The notes beneath the pieces are model-generated. The model was not told the DNA's origin and searched no databases. It worked only from the letters and a program-made list of their open reading frames with translations. Of a DNA stretch of 50,843 nt, positions 42,690 to 50,843 are shown in pieces. A program made the position numbers and the translations under genes. This stretch comes from Phaeoceros laevis (lineage: Eukaryota; Anthocerotophyta; Anthocerotopsida; Notothyladales). Within the stretch, counting starts at the first letter, position 1, and every line of letters starts with the position of its first letter. The stretch covers positions 359,888-410,730 of the forward strand of contig JBNGIQ010009458.1 of assembly GCA_049999765.1 (NCBI GenBank), given 5' to 3'.

Positions 42690-42765
42690 TTGCTAGACGA
42701 CAAATGACTGTCGCCATGGCTCCGGTTATTGCTAGACGACAAATGACTGTCGCCGTGGCAGGCTT
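42690..42765 (+). repeat. Short tandem duplication, about 38-base unit
   Basis: TTGCTAGACGACAAATGACT followed by GTCGCCATGGC occurs at about 42690 and again at about 42729 with one base changed (GTCGCCGTGGC). Confidence 0.8.
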
Positions 42766-42796
42766 TTTTTAAGTCCCCTGCAACAGCCGAGTACCG

Positions 42797-42913
42797 GGCT
42801 CCGTACCGCGCGGAGCCGGGTCCCGATTTAGTAAGGGCTAACGAAAGCCACCTAACGATAGCCGACCCGGCTATCGTTTCCAGCAGGTGGTGGCGGTCAC
42901 CGTGACCGCCACC
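42797..42913. repeat. Cluster of three perfect hairpins
   Basis: GGCTCCG/CGGAGCC (42797-42803 with 42811-42817); AACGATAGCC/GGCTATCGTT (42854-42863 with 42869-42878, 5-base loop); GGTGGCGGTCAC/GTGACCGCCACC (42889-42900 with 42902-42913, a near-perfect palindrome with a one-base centre). CCACCT before the second stem can also pair with AGGTGG after it. It sits just upstream of the conserved leader of family copy 2. Confidence 0.8.
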
Positions 42914-42989
42914 TTTCTGTTCAGCCTTTTATAGCCAGCGGCCGTCTGGTTTGTTGTCGTAGACAAGGCTCGACAAGGCTCATTTGCTC

Positions 42990-43318
42990 ATTTCTTTCCT
43001 CGCTATGTGAAGAGGATCTGTAGATTGGCCTACTGCGCGTCGTGTGCTCATGCGCATTTTTCTCCAATTTTGCTTCGGAGATTGGAGAATGTTGTCGTCC
43101 GCGCGCAACTGAGGGAGTTCCAGGAGCTGGCTGAGGTGAAGCGGAGGGAAGAGGATCATACGAAGGCGGCGGCTTTGAAAGCATTTGGGTGGGGCAGCAT
43201 AGGCAACTAGCGGACGCAGTAATTGTTGCCTGCCAGAAGCCAACTGTTCAAAGTGGTCTTGTCTTCACTGCACAAGCGAGGTGCGGGGCGGTAGAAGGAC
43301 GCGCGTGGTTCCTGAGGG
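42990..43318 (+). repeat. Conserved upstream block of family copies 1 and 2
   Basis: Matches 35356-35668 with small indels: TTTCTTTCCTCGC, AGAGGATCTGTAGATTGGCC, TTTTGCTTCGGAGATTGG, GAGGATCAT, GTGGGGCAGCATAGGCAA, GGACGCAGTAATTGTTGCC and GTGCGGGGCGGTAGAAGGAC in order. Conservation up to the start codon suggests promoter and leader duplicated with the gene. Copy 3 lacks this block. Confidence 0.75.
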
Positions 43319-44485
43319 ATGGAAAGCGCAGTCGGCCACGGCAATTTTTCAGCCATTGACGTTGACTTGTCACTCCCTCCAAGCGGAAAGATGCCTCCAC
43401 ATGCTCCTCCTCGGCCTGCTGCAGAACTGGAGACAGGCTCCAGCACGGAAGCCCTCCGGATCTCCCAGGTAAGTACCCTCACTTGCCGCGGTAGCTCAAT
43501 TTGCTGAGGTAGCTCAATTTGCTCAATTTGCTGAGGTTGCTCAATTTGCTCAATTTGCTGAGGTAGCTCATTTGCACGCGTGCTTATTTGCGGTCACCAT
43601 GCCAGCTTGAGCAAGCTTTGACGGGCTGCAGGCTTCCGTCCACATTCAGGACTGGATTTATTTGCTTATGCACCCAACATCCGTTGTGTGTTACAAGTGC
43701 AGGCACTTGCCCCATCGACATTCGATGCAGGCATAATGCCCCATCGACATTCGATGCAGGCATAATGCTAACGGCCATTGCAGCACCAATTCTGCAGTTG
43801 CCTCAAGGCAGTCCTCCACATGCTCCTCCCAGGGCTGCTGCAGAACTGGAGACAGGCTCGAGCACGGAAGCCCTCCGGACCTCCCCTGTAAGTACCCCAG
43901 CTCAATTTGCACGCCTGCTTATTTGCGGTCACCATCCCAGCTTGAGCACAGCTTTCACGGGCTGCAGGCTTCCGTCCACATTCAGGACTGGATTGATTTG
44001 CTTATGCACCGAGTTCACACCCGTTGTGTGTTGTGCAGGCGGCTGCCCCATCGCCAGTCGCTGTAGTCATAATGGTAATGGGCATTGCAGCAATTCCGCA
44101 GTTGCCTCAAGACACTCCTCCCATTCTATTCTATACCTTGTTCGTGAGCATCGTTTGCGCCGTGTTGGTGTCTGTCGTAGCACACGTACTGGACCGCATT
44201 TTACGACAGCCCTTTTTTCCTCAGCAGCTGCAGGGCAGGTTCAACCTTCCTCTGTGCATCATGTTTTTGGAGGACGTGGTTTTAAACTTCTTTCTCTTGG
44301 CGGCCCTCGTTTCATCCGCCTTCATCTTCGTGTGGGTCAAAGCAAATTGGGCAGGGACTCGAGCTCTGGACTTCTTCCCCGCCCTAATCCTTCTGCTTGT
44401 TCTCCTCGTGTCCTTTTACTGCGCATTTCGCTTTGCAGTATACAGCCCACCAGCTGGAAGTGGGGAGCGACAACACAGGGACTGA
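43319..44485 (+). CDS. Unrecognised small membrane protein, family copy 2 (mosaic)
   Basis: Exon 1 is 43319-43468 (50 residues) and the final exon is 44039-44485 (148 residues). Joined directly in phase 0 they give 198 residues with the same three hydrophobic segments as copy 1 and the ancestral-looking short C-terminus (PPAGSGERQHRD). Between them lies an extra exon-like module, 43703-43887, made of the start of a last exon fused to the end of a first exon, with its own acceptor and GTAAGT donor. It contains a 29-base tandem duplication (43710-43738 and 43739-43767) that breaks its frame; without it the module would be 52 codons and in phase. So the gene looks like an unequal-crossover product that must skip the module to make protein. 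Intron 1 holds an expanded CTCAATTTGCT minisatellite. Confidence 0.55.
43484..43572 (+). repeat. Intronic minisatellite (CTCAATTTGCTGAGGTAG)
   Basis: About five imperfect units of TAGCTCAATTTGCTGAGG or shortened CTCAATTTG lie just after the exon 1 donor of copy 2. Copy 3 has about three units at 48914-48969, and copy 1 has only a single CTCAATTTG. Unit number therefore differs between paralogues. Confidence 0.8.
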
Positions 44486-44676
44486 AGCACTTCTTCGTCA
44501 GTGCTTCAGCTTGCCTCGAGATCCGCCTCGCGCACGGCTCAACTGGCGCTGGCGAGACCCTTCTTTTTAATTTCTATCTTGAGGAGGTTGAGAAATTAGC
44601 ACGAGACCTTTCTTTTTGATGGACCCTTCTTTTTGATGGACCCTTCTTTTTGATTTCTATCTTTGACGTCCTATGC

Positions 44677-44814
44677 CAAGAAGGTCCTACGTAGAGAAGA
44701 ACTTTGATGTCTTTCCCAATATTCACGGCTGTTTAGCGGTGTCCGTGAAGCAACGCTTCAGCACAATGTAAGCGCTTCCAATCTAAAATGCAGTACCCCT
44801 TCACTAAAAAAAAA
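44677..44814 (+). mobile_element. Second copy of the retroposon-like element
   Basis: The segment shares with 36404-36594, in order, CAAGAAGGT, TAGAGAAG, CGTGAAGCA, GCTTCAGCACAAT, AAGCG and TTCCAA, and ends CACTAAAAAAAAA. It is shorter in the middle. It is followed by TTCCCTCCTTTGT, which in copy 1 also follows its 3' flank (36715). I could not define a clear target-site duplication here. Upstream are three tandem units of CCCTTCTTTTTGATGGA. Confidence 0.5.
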
Positions 44815-44876
44815 TTCCCTCCTTTGTGGGGTAATGGTTTTTATCTTCGATATGATGTAACGAGAACAAGGAGGAC

Positions 44877-47236
44877 TACAAGCTGATGTGGTTGTGGGAG
44901 CTGGCTTGGCGAAACATGCTGGATGCTTAACTATCCTACAGATATATTTCTCTCTTCATTTTGAGACCAGCTGTGCCAGCCTTGAATTATCTGCTGCAGC
45001 CTCTTCATATTCCCGACTCCAAATGTATGCACCAGTCCGCCCATGTCAGTGCACCATCTCTGGCCCAGCTCTTTCCATGCCTTTGATTTTTTCCTTCTTG
45101 CCTGCATGGCCTTTGCCTCCTCCCACATTTGAGCTCCCGCGTAAATGTTGGACATCAGTACATAAGATGAGGAATCAGTTGCATTCACACTAACCGCAAA
45201 CTCAAAAGCCTGTTGCCCAATCTCCACGTTGTTCCACTTCAGATAAGCATTTAACAAGGTGACCCACACTGCATCATCGGCTGGAAAAGGCATGCTCTTT
45301 GCCACCCGTAGCGCCTCTGCTAGATGACCTGCACGGCCTAGGAGATCGATCATACACGTTTAGTGCTCAATGGTCGGACTGATGCAATAGTCTATCAACA
45401 TGGCCTCAAAGCACTCTCGGCCCCCTTGTCCACCAGACCCACGTGACTGCAAACTGTCAGCACACCAAGGAACGTGATGCCATTCGGTTGCATGCCTTCC
45501 AGTCTCATCCTCTCCAGCAAGTCAAACACTGCCTGACTATCTCCTTGGCGGGTATACCCTGCAATCAGTGCGCCCCATGCCTCTATGCTTTCGGGCATTG
45601 CAGTAAATACCTGCAGTGACTCCACCATGCTCCCACACTTTGCATGCATATTTACCAAGCCAGCTCCCACAACCACATCAGCTTGTAGTCCTCCTTGTGC
45701 AATCTGTGAGTGGAGCCGCCTTCCCAAAGGCAGAGCTGCTACTATTGCACATGCCTGCAGGAGCACACAAATGTGATAGAATTTGGAGAGATGCTTTCTT
45801 GCTCCATAGTACTGTACATGTCAAGAGCTTCCTGACCCATTCCCTGCTGGGCATAGCCTCCAATAATAGCATTCCAGGTCACCACGTTTCTGTGCGGAAG
45901 ATTGTCAAACACTCTGCAAGCATCCAGTATGCAACCACACTTCGCAAACATGTTCACCATGCTGCCGCCAACAACTACATCATAATGCAGCCCCCTTTCT
46001 GTGATGTGTGCATGGAGCTGCTCTCCTTGGTGAAGAGCTACCGCACCCACACTTGCACATGCCTGCAGCAAGGAAACAAATGTCACAGCATCTGGTGCAG
46101 CCATGCTTTCTTGTTGCATAGTACTGTAAAGACTCAGGGCTTCATGACCCATCCCCTGCTGGGTGTAACCTGCAATCATTGCATTCCATGTCACCACGTC
46201 TTTGCGAGGAAGCCGGTCAAACTCTCTGCGAGCATCACCTATACGACTGCACTTTTACCAAGCTCGAGGCAACAAGCACATCATCTTGGAAACCCTGTTC
46301 TTCAATCTGTGAATGGAGCTGCTTTCCGTGATCCAGACCTATCACACCAGCACTTGCACATGCCTGCAAGAGGCATGCAAATGTGATAGAGTTGGGTGGA
46401 GCGATGCCTTCTTGTTGCATTCTACTGTAAAGACTAAGGGCTTCCTGACCCAGCTCCTGCCGAGCATAACCATTGATCATGGCACTCCAGGTCACCACAT
46501 GTTTGTGCTTGAGTTTGTCAAACACAATGCGAGCATCCTCAATGCTACCACACTTTGCATACATGTTAACCAAACTGCCACCCAGAACAACGTCATCTTG
46601 CAGTCCTCGTACTTTGATCTGTGCATGCAGCCGCTTTCCCTGATGCAGACCTCCTACCCCAACACAGGCACATGCCTGGAGGAGGCAGACAAAAGTAATG
46701 GAACCAGGTGCAGTGAGGCCCTCCAGTTGCATGCTTCTGTAAAGACTAAGCGCTTCTTCACCCATCCCCTGCTGGACATAGCCTGCAATCATCGCAGTCC
46801 ACGTCACGACATTTTTTTGAGGAAGCCTGTCGAACACCCTGCGAGCATCCTCTATGCTACTACACTTCGCATACATATCAACCAGGCCTGTTTGAACAAA
46901 AACATCTGGCTTTCCTGCACTCGCAAGAACATATGCGTGGACATCCTTGCCGGTAGATAAATCACCCACAGTGGCACAAGCTTTTAGAACTGCTAAGAAG
47001 ATGTGGTTGTCTGGCTTGATGCTTGACTCGCGCAGTTCTCTACACAGTTGAATAGCCTGGGCAGGCTCTCCATGCCTAGCATGTGCAAAAATGATCGTAG
47101 CCCAGTTATAGGCGTCTAGGGTAGAGGCCTTGGCAAACACGCGCAGTGCTTCCTCCAGACGTAGATGAATTTTACTAATTTCCTGGACACCAGAGTGGGA
47201 CTTCCTGGACACCAGGCAAGCTAATCTGTGTTGCAT
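44877..47236 (-). pseudogene. PLS-class PPR pseudogene
   Basis: From ATG 47236 the minus strand encodes a run of PPR motifs (LVDMYAKCSSIEDARRVFDR, NVVTWTAMIAGYVQQGMGEE, ITFVCLLQACA, repeated) typical of organellar RNA-editing or processing factors. The frame is broken at least four times: a deletion and frame change near 46247 (SLVK instead of SLVNMYAKC), a one-base deletion near 45755, a two-base insertion near 45420 and a stop at about 45358. It then continues with MIDLLGRAGHLAEALRVAKS and an E-type region (YVLMSNIYAGAQMWEEAKAM) to about 44931. No DYW domain is seen. At 44877-44930 a plus-strand PPR scrap (LQADVVVGAGLAKHAG) abuts it in inverted orientation. Translation before the first lesion gives 333 residues. 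Confidence 0.85.
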
Positions 47237-48261
47237 TTTGGCGAGCCACGCAGAATGTGCATTCTTGCGTCGAGTTCCTATAGAATTCTTGTCGTGGGAA
47301 AGATATGGGAATCAAGCGGGCCTCTTGCGACATCTTGACGGATATCTACGCGGGTGGATAGGGAACGGTGCGATCAGTGCAAACACTGCAGAGAAATTAC
47401 CCTCTCGATCAGTCAGGTTTTACATATATGCAGCGTTTGGCGACAACTCAAGCAAGGTGCGTTTGGCGGAAACTCAGGCAAGATGAAAGCTCTTAAACAG
47501 TTTGCAGCTGCTTGGCATGGAGGGGTAAGGCCAGCATCAACTCTGGGCAGCTACGTCACTTCCACAGGTTGGGAACCTACATGGTATGAGGGGTAATTCC
47601 AGGATGTGGTTGAAGGTTTGACCACATGTTGGCAGGCTTTTGTGTCATGAAGTGGTGCATTTCACAGGGTGATTAGGTTCCTGGCAGTCAAGTAGACTGC
47701 AGTTCCAGCAGAATGGCCAGCTCTCAAACAGGAAGCCCATGCTCGTTATCCAAGTATGCAAAAGCAGGATTCATTTCAGCCGACTGTGAACCAGAATTAC
47801 AGCTGCTAATTATAATCGTATGCACCATCTTGTGGACTGGTCTTGCTCATGCACATGTCGGAGTCGGCTCTGACAAATGTGGATGTTTCCTTATCAACAT
47901 TCAAGCGGCAACACTGGAACTGCTACTTGCACTATACTCGATCTGATTGCTGCCAGCACAGGAGAGGTAATCTGGACACGAGTGCAGAACGCTGAAAAAA
48001 GGGAAAGGTACCATGCCGACAGATGAAGGTGCTGGGAAAGCATCCGATGACTCTTGTGAATCTTGCAGCTGCCGAGGAAAAAAGGGCAAGGATGCAGCTG
48101 CCGAGGTAAAAAGGGCATAAGTCTTGTCCGTGAAGCTGCCTCATCGCCAGCGAACCGAACCAATGGAAATGGAGCCTATCTTAATTAGAAAGCAAGAGTC
48201 CAAGTGAGGATCTGCGTGCTTGATAAGGGAAAAGCCAGTTGGTTTTCCGAACGTCACTGTG
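47237..48261. other. Intergenic stretch, no supported gene
   Basis: Short frames (47238-47596 plus, 47894-48163 minus) have no domain signal. GCAGCTGCCGAGG is duplicated at about 48066 and 48096, followed each time by AAAAAGGGCA. GGTGCGTTTGGCGG echoes GCAGCGTTTGGCGA at about 47432-47468. Confidence 0.45.
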
Positions 48262-48430
48262 ATGGTCCTCTGCTCAAGATGAATTGCGGACATTGTCAAC
48301 CAGCTTGCAGCTGGTGTACGCCTCAAGACGTACCGGCGCCGTGATTAATGGCTCACTGCCCTACCGCAAGCAGCCTGAGGACGAGGGACACGCCCCTGTG
48401 TTGGAGGGGATATTAAAACATCCTCCTCTG
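48262..48430 (+). repeat. Second copy of the 32.3 kb repeat
   Basis: Shares ATGGTCCTCTGCTCAAGAT, ATTGCGGACAT, GTCAACCAG, CACGCCCCTGTGTTGGAGGG and GATATTAAAA with 32323-32440, but about 80 bases (from CTTGCAGCTGG to GCAAGCAGCC) separate the halves. The separated part begins with an intron-like CTTGCAG, so one copy may have lost a spliced segment. Confidence 0.6.
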
Positions 48431-48827
48431 CTTAGTCTGTACAGACAGACTGGTAGAGTTAGGTTACGTGGCTGACCTTAGCTTATCGGGCAGGCTGGTT
48501 GCTTAAGAGCTTGCTTTGACAATACTGTTTAGCGTTACCCAACCTTGTGCCGGAAGCTGGAGGCCGTGGGCTGATTTTTGTTTATCGTTTCCCCAACCTT
48601 GCTCCTGTGGAAGCTGGAGGCTGCGGGCTGATTTTTGTGCCGAGCTGCAGGCTGTGCGCTCTGTCTTGGGAGAAGAGTAGGAGAAGTAACCTGGCGCTAT
48701 AGTCCAATTCTGGCTATAGTCCTATTCTGGCTATAGTCCAATGCTGGCTTCACCTGTGGACGTGGAGGAACAATAGAAGCTGCTTGAAAAAGGGCGACAG
48801 ACGGACTGACGGATTTGTATAGTCCGC
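48431..48827. repeat. Short tandem repeats upstream of copy 3
   Basis: TGGCTATAGTCCAATTC-type units occur three times at 48694-48745. GTTTATCGTTTCCCCAACCTT and GTTTAGCGTTACCCAACCTT lie at about 48529 and 48581 with GGAAGCTGGAGGC after each, another direct repeat. No gene is seen. Confidence 0.65.
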
Positions 48828-49600
48828 CTCCACATGCTCCTCCTAGGCCCGCTGAGACAGGCTCGAGCACGGAAGCCCTCCGGATCTCCCCGGTAAGTAC
48901 CCTCAGTTGCCGCGGTAGCTCAATTTGCTGAGGTAGCTCATTTTGCTCAATTCGCTGAAGTAGCTCATTTGCACGCGTGCTTATTTGCGGTCGCCATGCC
49001 AGCTTGAGCACAGCTTTGACGGGCTGCAGGCTTCCGTCGACATTCAGAACTGGATTAATTTCCTTATGCACCGAACACCCGTTGTGTGTTGTGCAGGCGG
49101 CTGCCCCATCGACATTCGCTGCAGGCATAATGGCAACGGCCATCGCAGCAATTCTGCAGCCGGCTCAAGGCAGTCCTCCCTTTCTATTCCATACCTTCTT
49201 CGTGAGCATCGTTTCCGCCGTGTTGTTGTCTGTCGTAGCACAAGTACTGGACCGCATTTTACGACAGCCCTTTTTTCCGCAGCAGCACAGCGGGTTCAAC
49301 CTTCTTCCGTGCATCATGTTTTTGGAGGTCATGGTTTACTTCTTTCTCTTCGCGGCCTTCCTTTCATCCGCCTTCATCTTCCTGTTAGGTAAAGCGAATT
49401 GGGCAGGGACTCGAGCTCTGGACTTCTTCCCCGCCCTAATCCTTCTGCTTGTGCTCCTCATTACCTTGTGCTGCGCATTTCGCCTTGCAGTATACAACCC
49501 ACTAGCTGGAAGTGGGGAGCTAGCTGGAAGTGGGGAGCAACAAGAAAGTTCGCAACAAGAAGGTTCGCAGGGAATACTTAGAGAAGGTCACACTTCATAG
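48828..49600 (+). pseudogene. Small membrane protein family copy 3, 5'-truncated
   Basis: Only the end of exon 1 remains (about 48828-48891, encoding PPHAPPRPAETGSSTEALRISP with a short internal deletion), followed by the GTAAGT donor. The upstream start exon and leader found in copies 1 and 2 are missing. The break is at about 48827 (TATAGTCC/GCCTCCACATG). Exon 2 (49097-49600) is identical to that of copy 1, including the retroposon-derived C-terminus. Without a start exon it may be silent, or use a start in the intron, whose frame is open from about 48977. Identity with copy 1 begins only 23 bases before exon 2, inside the intron. Confidence 0.6.
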
Positions 49601-50843
49601 CTGCACAGTTTAGTGCTGAGTCCGTGGTAGGGAACCTGATTTCAGATAGTGTCTTGAGCTGGGTGCGTGAAGCATTGCTTCAGCACAATTTAAGCGTTTC
49701 CAAATTATAAAGCAGTGCCTGTTTCACAAAAAAAGTGGGGAGCAACAACACACGGAATGAAGCACTTCTTCTTTGCCACTGCCTCAGCTTGCCTCGAGAT
49801 CCGCCTCGCGCACGGCAATCAGATTCCCTTCAGTGTTTTAGGGTCATGTTTAAAATTCCCTCCTTTGTTGGGTTAAACCAAGCCACCAGCTATTCCGGCC
49901 ACATGTGTGCCTGCCTTGTGATCGTCATGCATGGTGAAAATAAAGCATGAGGGCCATGATATGAGATAAGTTTTCTATATAACGCTTTTGTTTCATTTAT
50001 ACTGGGTAGGATATGTGTCTTATACCGCCTTTTGTTTCATTTTATACTGGGTAGGATACCGGCGGAATAGTGTGTTTTACGGCTCCTTTTCGCGTTTCCA
50101 ATTTAAAGGTCTTCCCGGGCTGTCTCTCCTTCCCGACGGTATCTCCTACTGGTCTTCCCGATATCTTCCCGGCGTCTTCCCGGCTCATAGCAAGCAGCAT
50201 GGCATGAAAGGCGAACAGAGCAAATAACTCCGTGTGCAGATCATCCAGGTGTAGGTTCGCAAAAGAAAGAGGTGATGTGCTGAATAAACCTTTACATTCA
50301 GAGTGACTTGAATAATGGTTTTTATCTTCAATATGAATCAAGAATATGATATACAAGCTGATGTGGTTGTGGGAGCTGGCTTGGCGAAATATGCTGGATG
50401 CGTAACATACTATCCTACAGATATATTTCTCTCTCCAGCTGTTCCAGCCTTGAATCACTATCTGCTGCAGCCTCAGGATGCTTCATATTCCCGACTCCAA
50501 ATGTATGCACCAGTCCGCCCATGTCAGTGCACCAGCTCTTTCCATGCCTTTGATTTTTTCCTTCTTGCCTGCATGGCCTCTGCCTCCTCCCACATTTGAG
50601 TTCCCGCGTAAATGTTGGAGAATGAGGTATCTATAGCTTAAGATCTCTGTTTGCGGGCTCACCCTCGTGAGATTTTAGTTGGCTGCTGCTGTGTAATGAG
50701 GCGGTTTGTTGGTTGCAGGTTCGCAATTTAGGGAAGCCAGTGGAGCTGGCAGGGAGGTACTTTCAAGATGCAGCCGATGAAGTAAGCTTGAGTGGGTGTG
50801 CTCGAGCCACTAAAGTTAGGTCCTGCTATGCGTTTGTCCTTGT
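49074..50843 (+). repeat. Long direct duplication of 35934-37703
   Basis: The whole segment to the window end matches 35934-37703 at a constant offset of 13,140 bases, with no difference found in the lines I compared and no indel. It includes exon 2 of the membrane-protein gene, the retroposon-like insert (49544-49734), the 3' flank, the rearranged PPR pieces (50339-50610) and the first HISN4-like block (50719-50781). Just upstream, 35881-35933 and 49021-49073 differ at seven positions in 53. Confidence 0.95.

Noticed and set aside
43588-44619. A 343-residue continuous plus-strand open frame as a single protein
   Set aside because: It runs through two introns with conserved GTAAGT donors and acceptors and changes frame relative to the conserved last exon. 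The spliced model agrees with copies 1 and 3.

Overview
This is nuclear DNA of a land plant. The genes are split by short GT-AG introns (77-160 nt, with one of 393 nt), there are relics of plant-type PLS-class pentatricopeptide repeat (PPR) genes, and several families are plant-specific: a ferric reductase oxidase, an RMR receptor, a CRM-domain splicing factor, a SIP1-clade trihelix factor and an EG16-type glucanase. The style of the PPR relics and the compact introns suggest a seed-free plant (lycophyte, hornwort or fern grade). This is an inference and I cannot name a species. There are three assembly gaps: 100 N at 5312 and 24889, and 10 N at 40590.

Layout. 1-7.5 kb is A/T-rich and repeat-rich: a minisatellite, a field of GTGGCTA-like motifs, foldbacks, and a tandem pair of a dispersed repeat whose inverted relative lies near 33 kb. 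7.5-31.9 kb is a gene island in which I could rebuild most exons and check phases: an EG16-like GH16 gene with a broken catalytic motif (+), a trihelix transcription factor (-), a two-CRM-domain splicing factor (-) sharing a 217 bp spacer with a phosphopantetheinyl transferase (+), an RMR-type PA-TM-RING protein (+), an array of decayed PPR pieces, a MEMO1-family gene (-) head-to-head with a GLB3-type truncated haemoglobin (+), a ferric reductase oxidase (-), and a plastid-targeted tandem thioredoxin-like/GST_N protein (-). 32-35 kb holds repeats and no convincing gene.

35-50.8 kb is a mosaic of duplications. A small unrecognised membrane-protein gene with three predicted membrane segments is present three times (35.7, 43.3 and 48.8 kb), each copy followed by rearranged PPR pieces. 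Copies 1 and 3 lie in a direct duplication with a constant offset of 13,140 bp. It appears identical over about 1.77 kb up to the window end, and the identity starts abruptly 23 bp before exon 2. Both carry a 191 bp poly(A)-ended insertion flanked by a 14 bp target-site duplication. The insertion supplies the last 18 residues and the stop codon, and copy 2 keeps the empty site. Between the copies lie a broken HISN4 (hisF half) gene, an isolated OSB-type PDF-motif exon, a hAT-like transposase scrap, a cluster of three close hairpins and a PPR pseudogene with at least four lesions.

The intact genes do not form a pathway. The ferric reductase (iron uptake), haemoglobin, organelle-directed splicing factor and carrier-protein-activating transferase look like ordinary housekeeping neighbours. 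The most unusual features are the membrane-protein family with its exonised retro-insertion and conversion-like identity block, the degenerate EG16 active site, and several introns that are a multiple of three long and free of in-frame stops.
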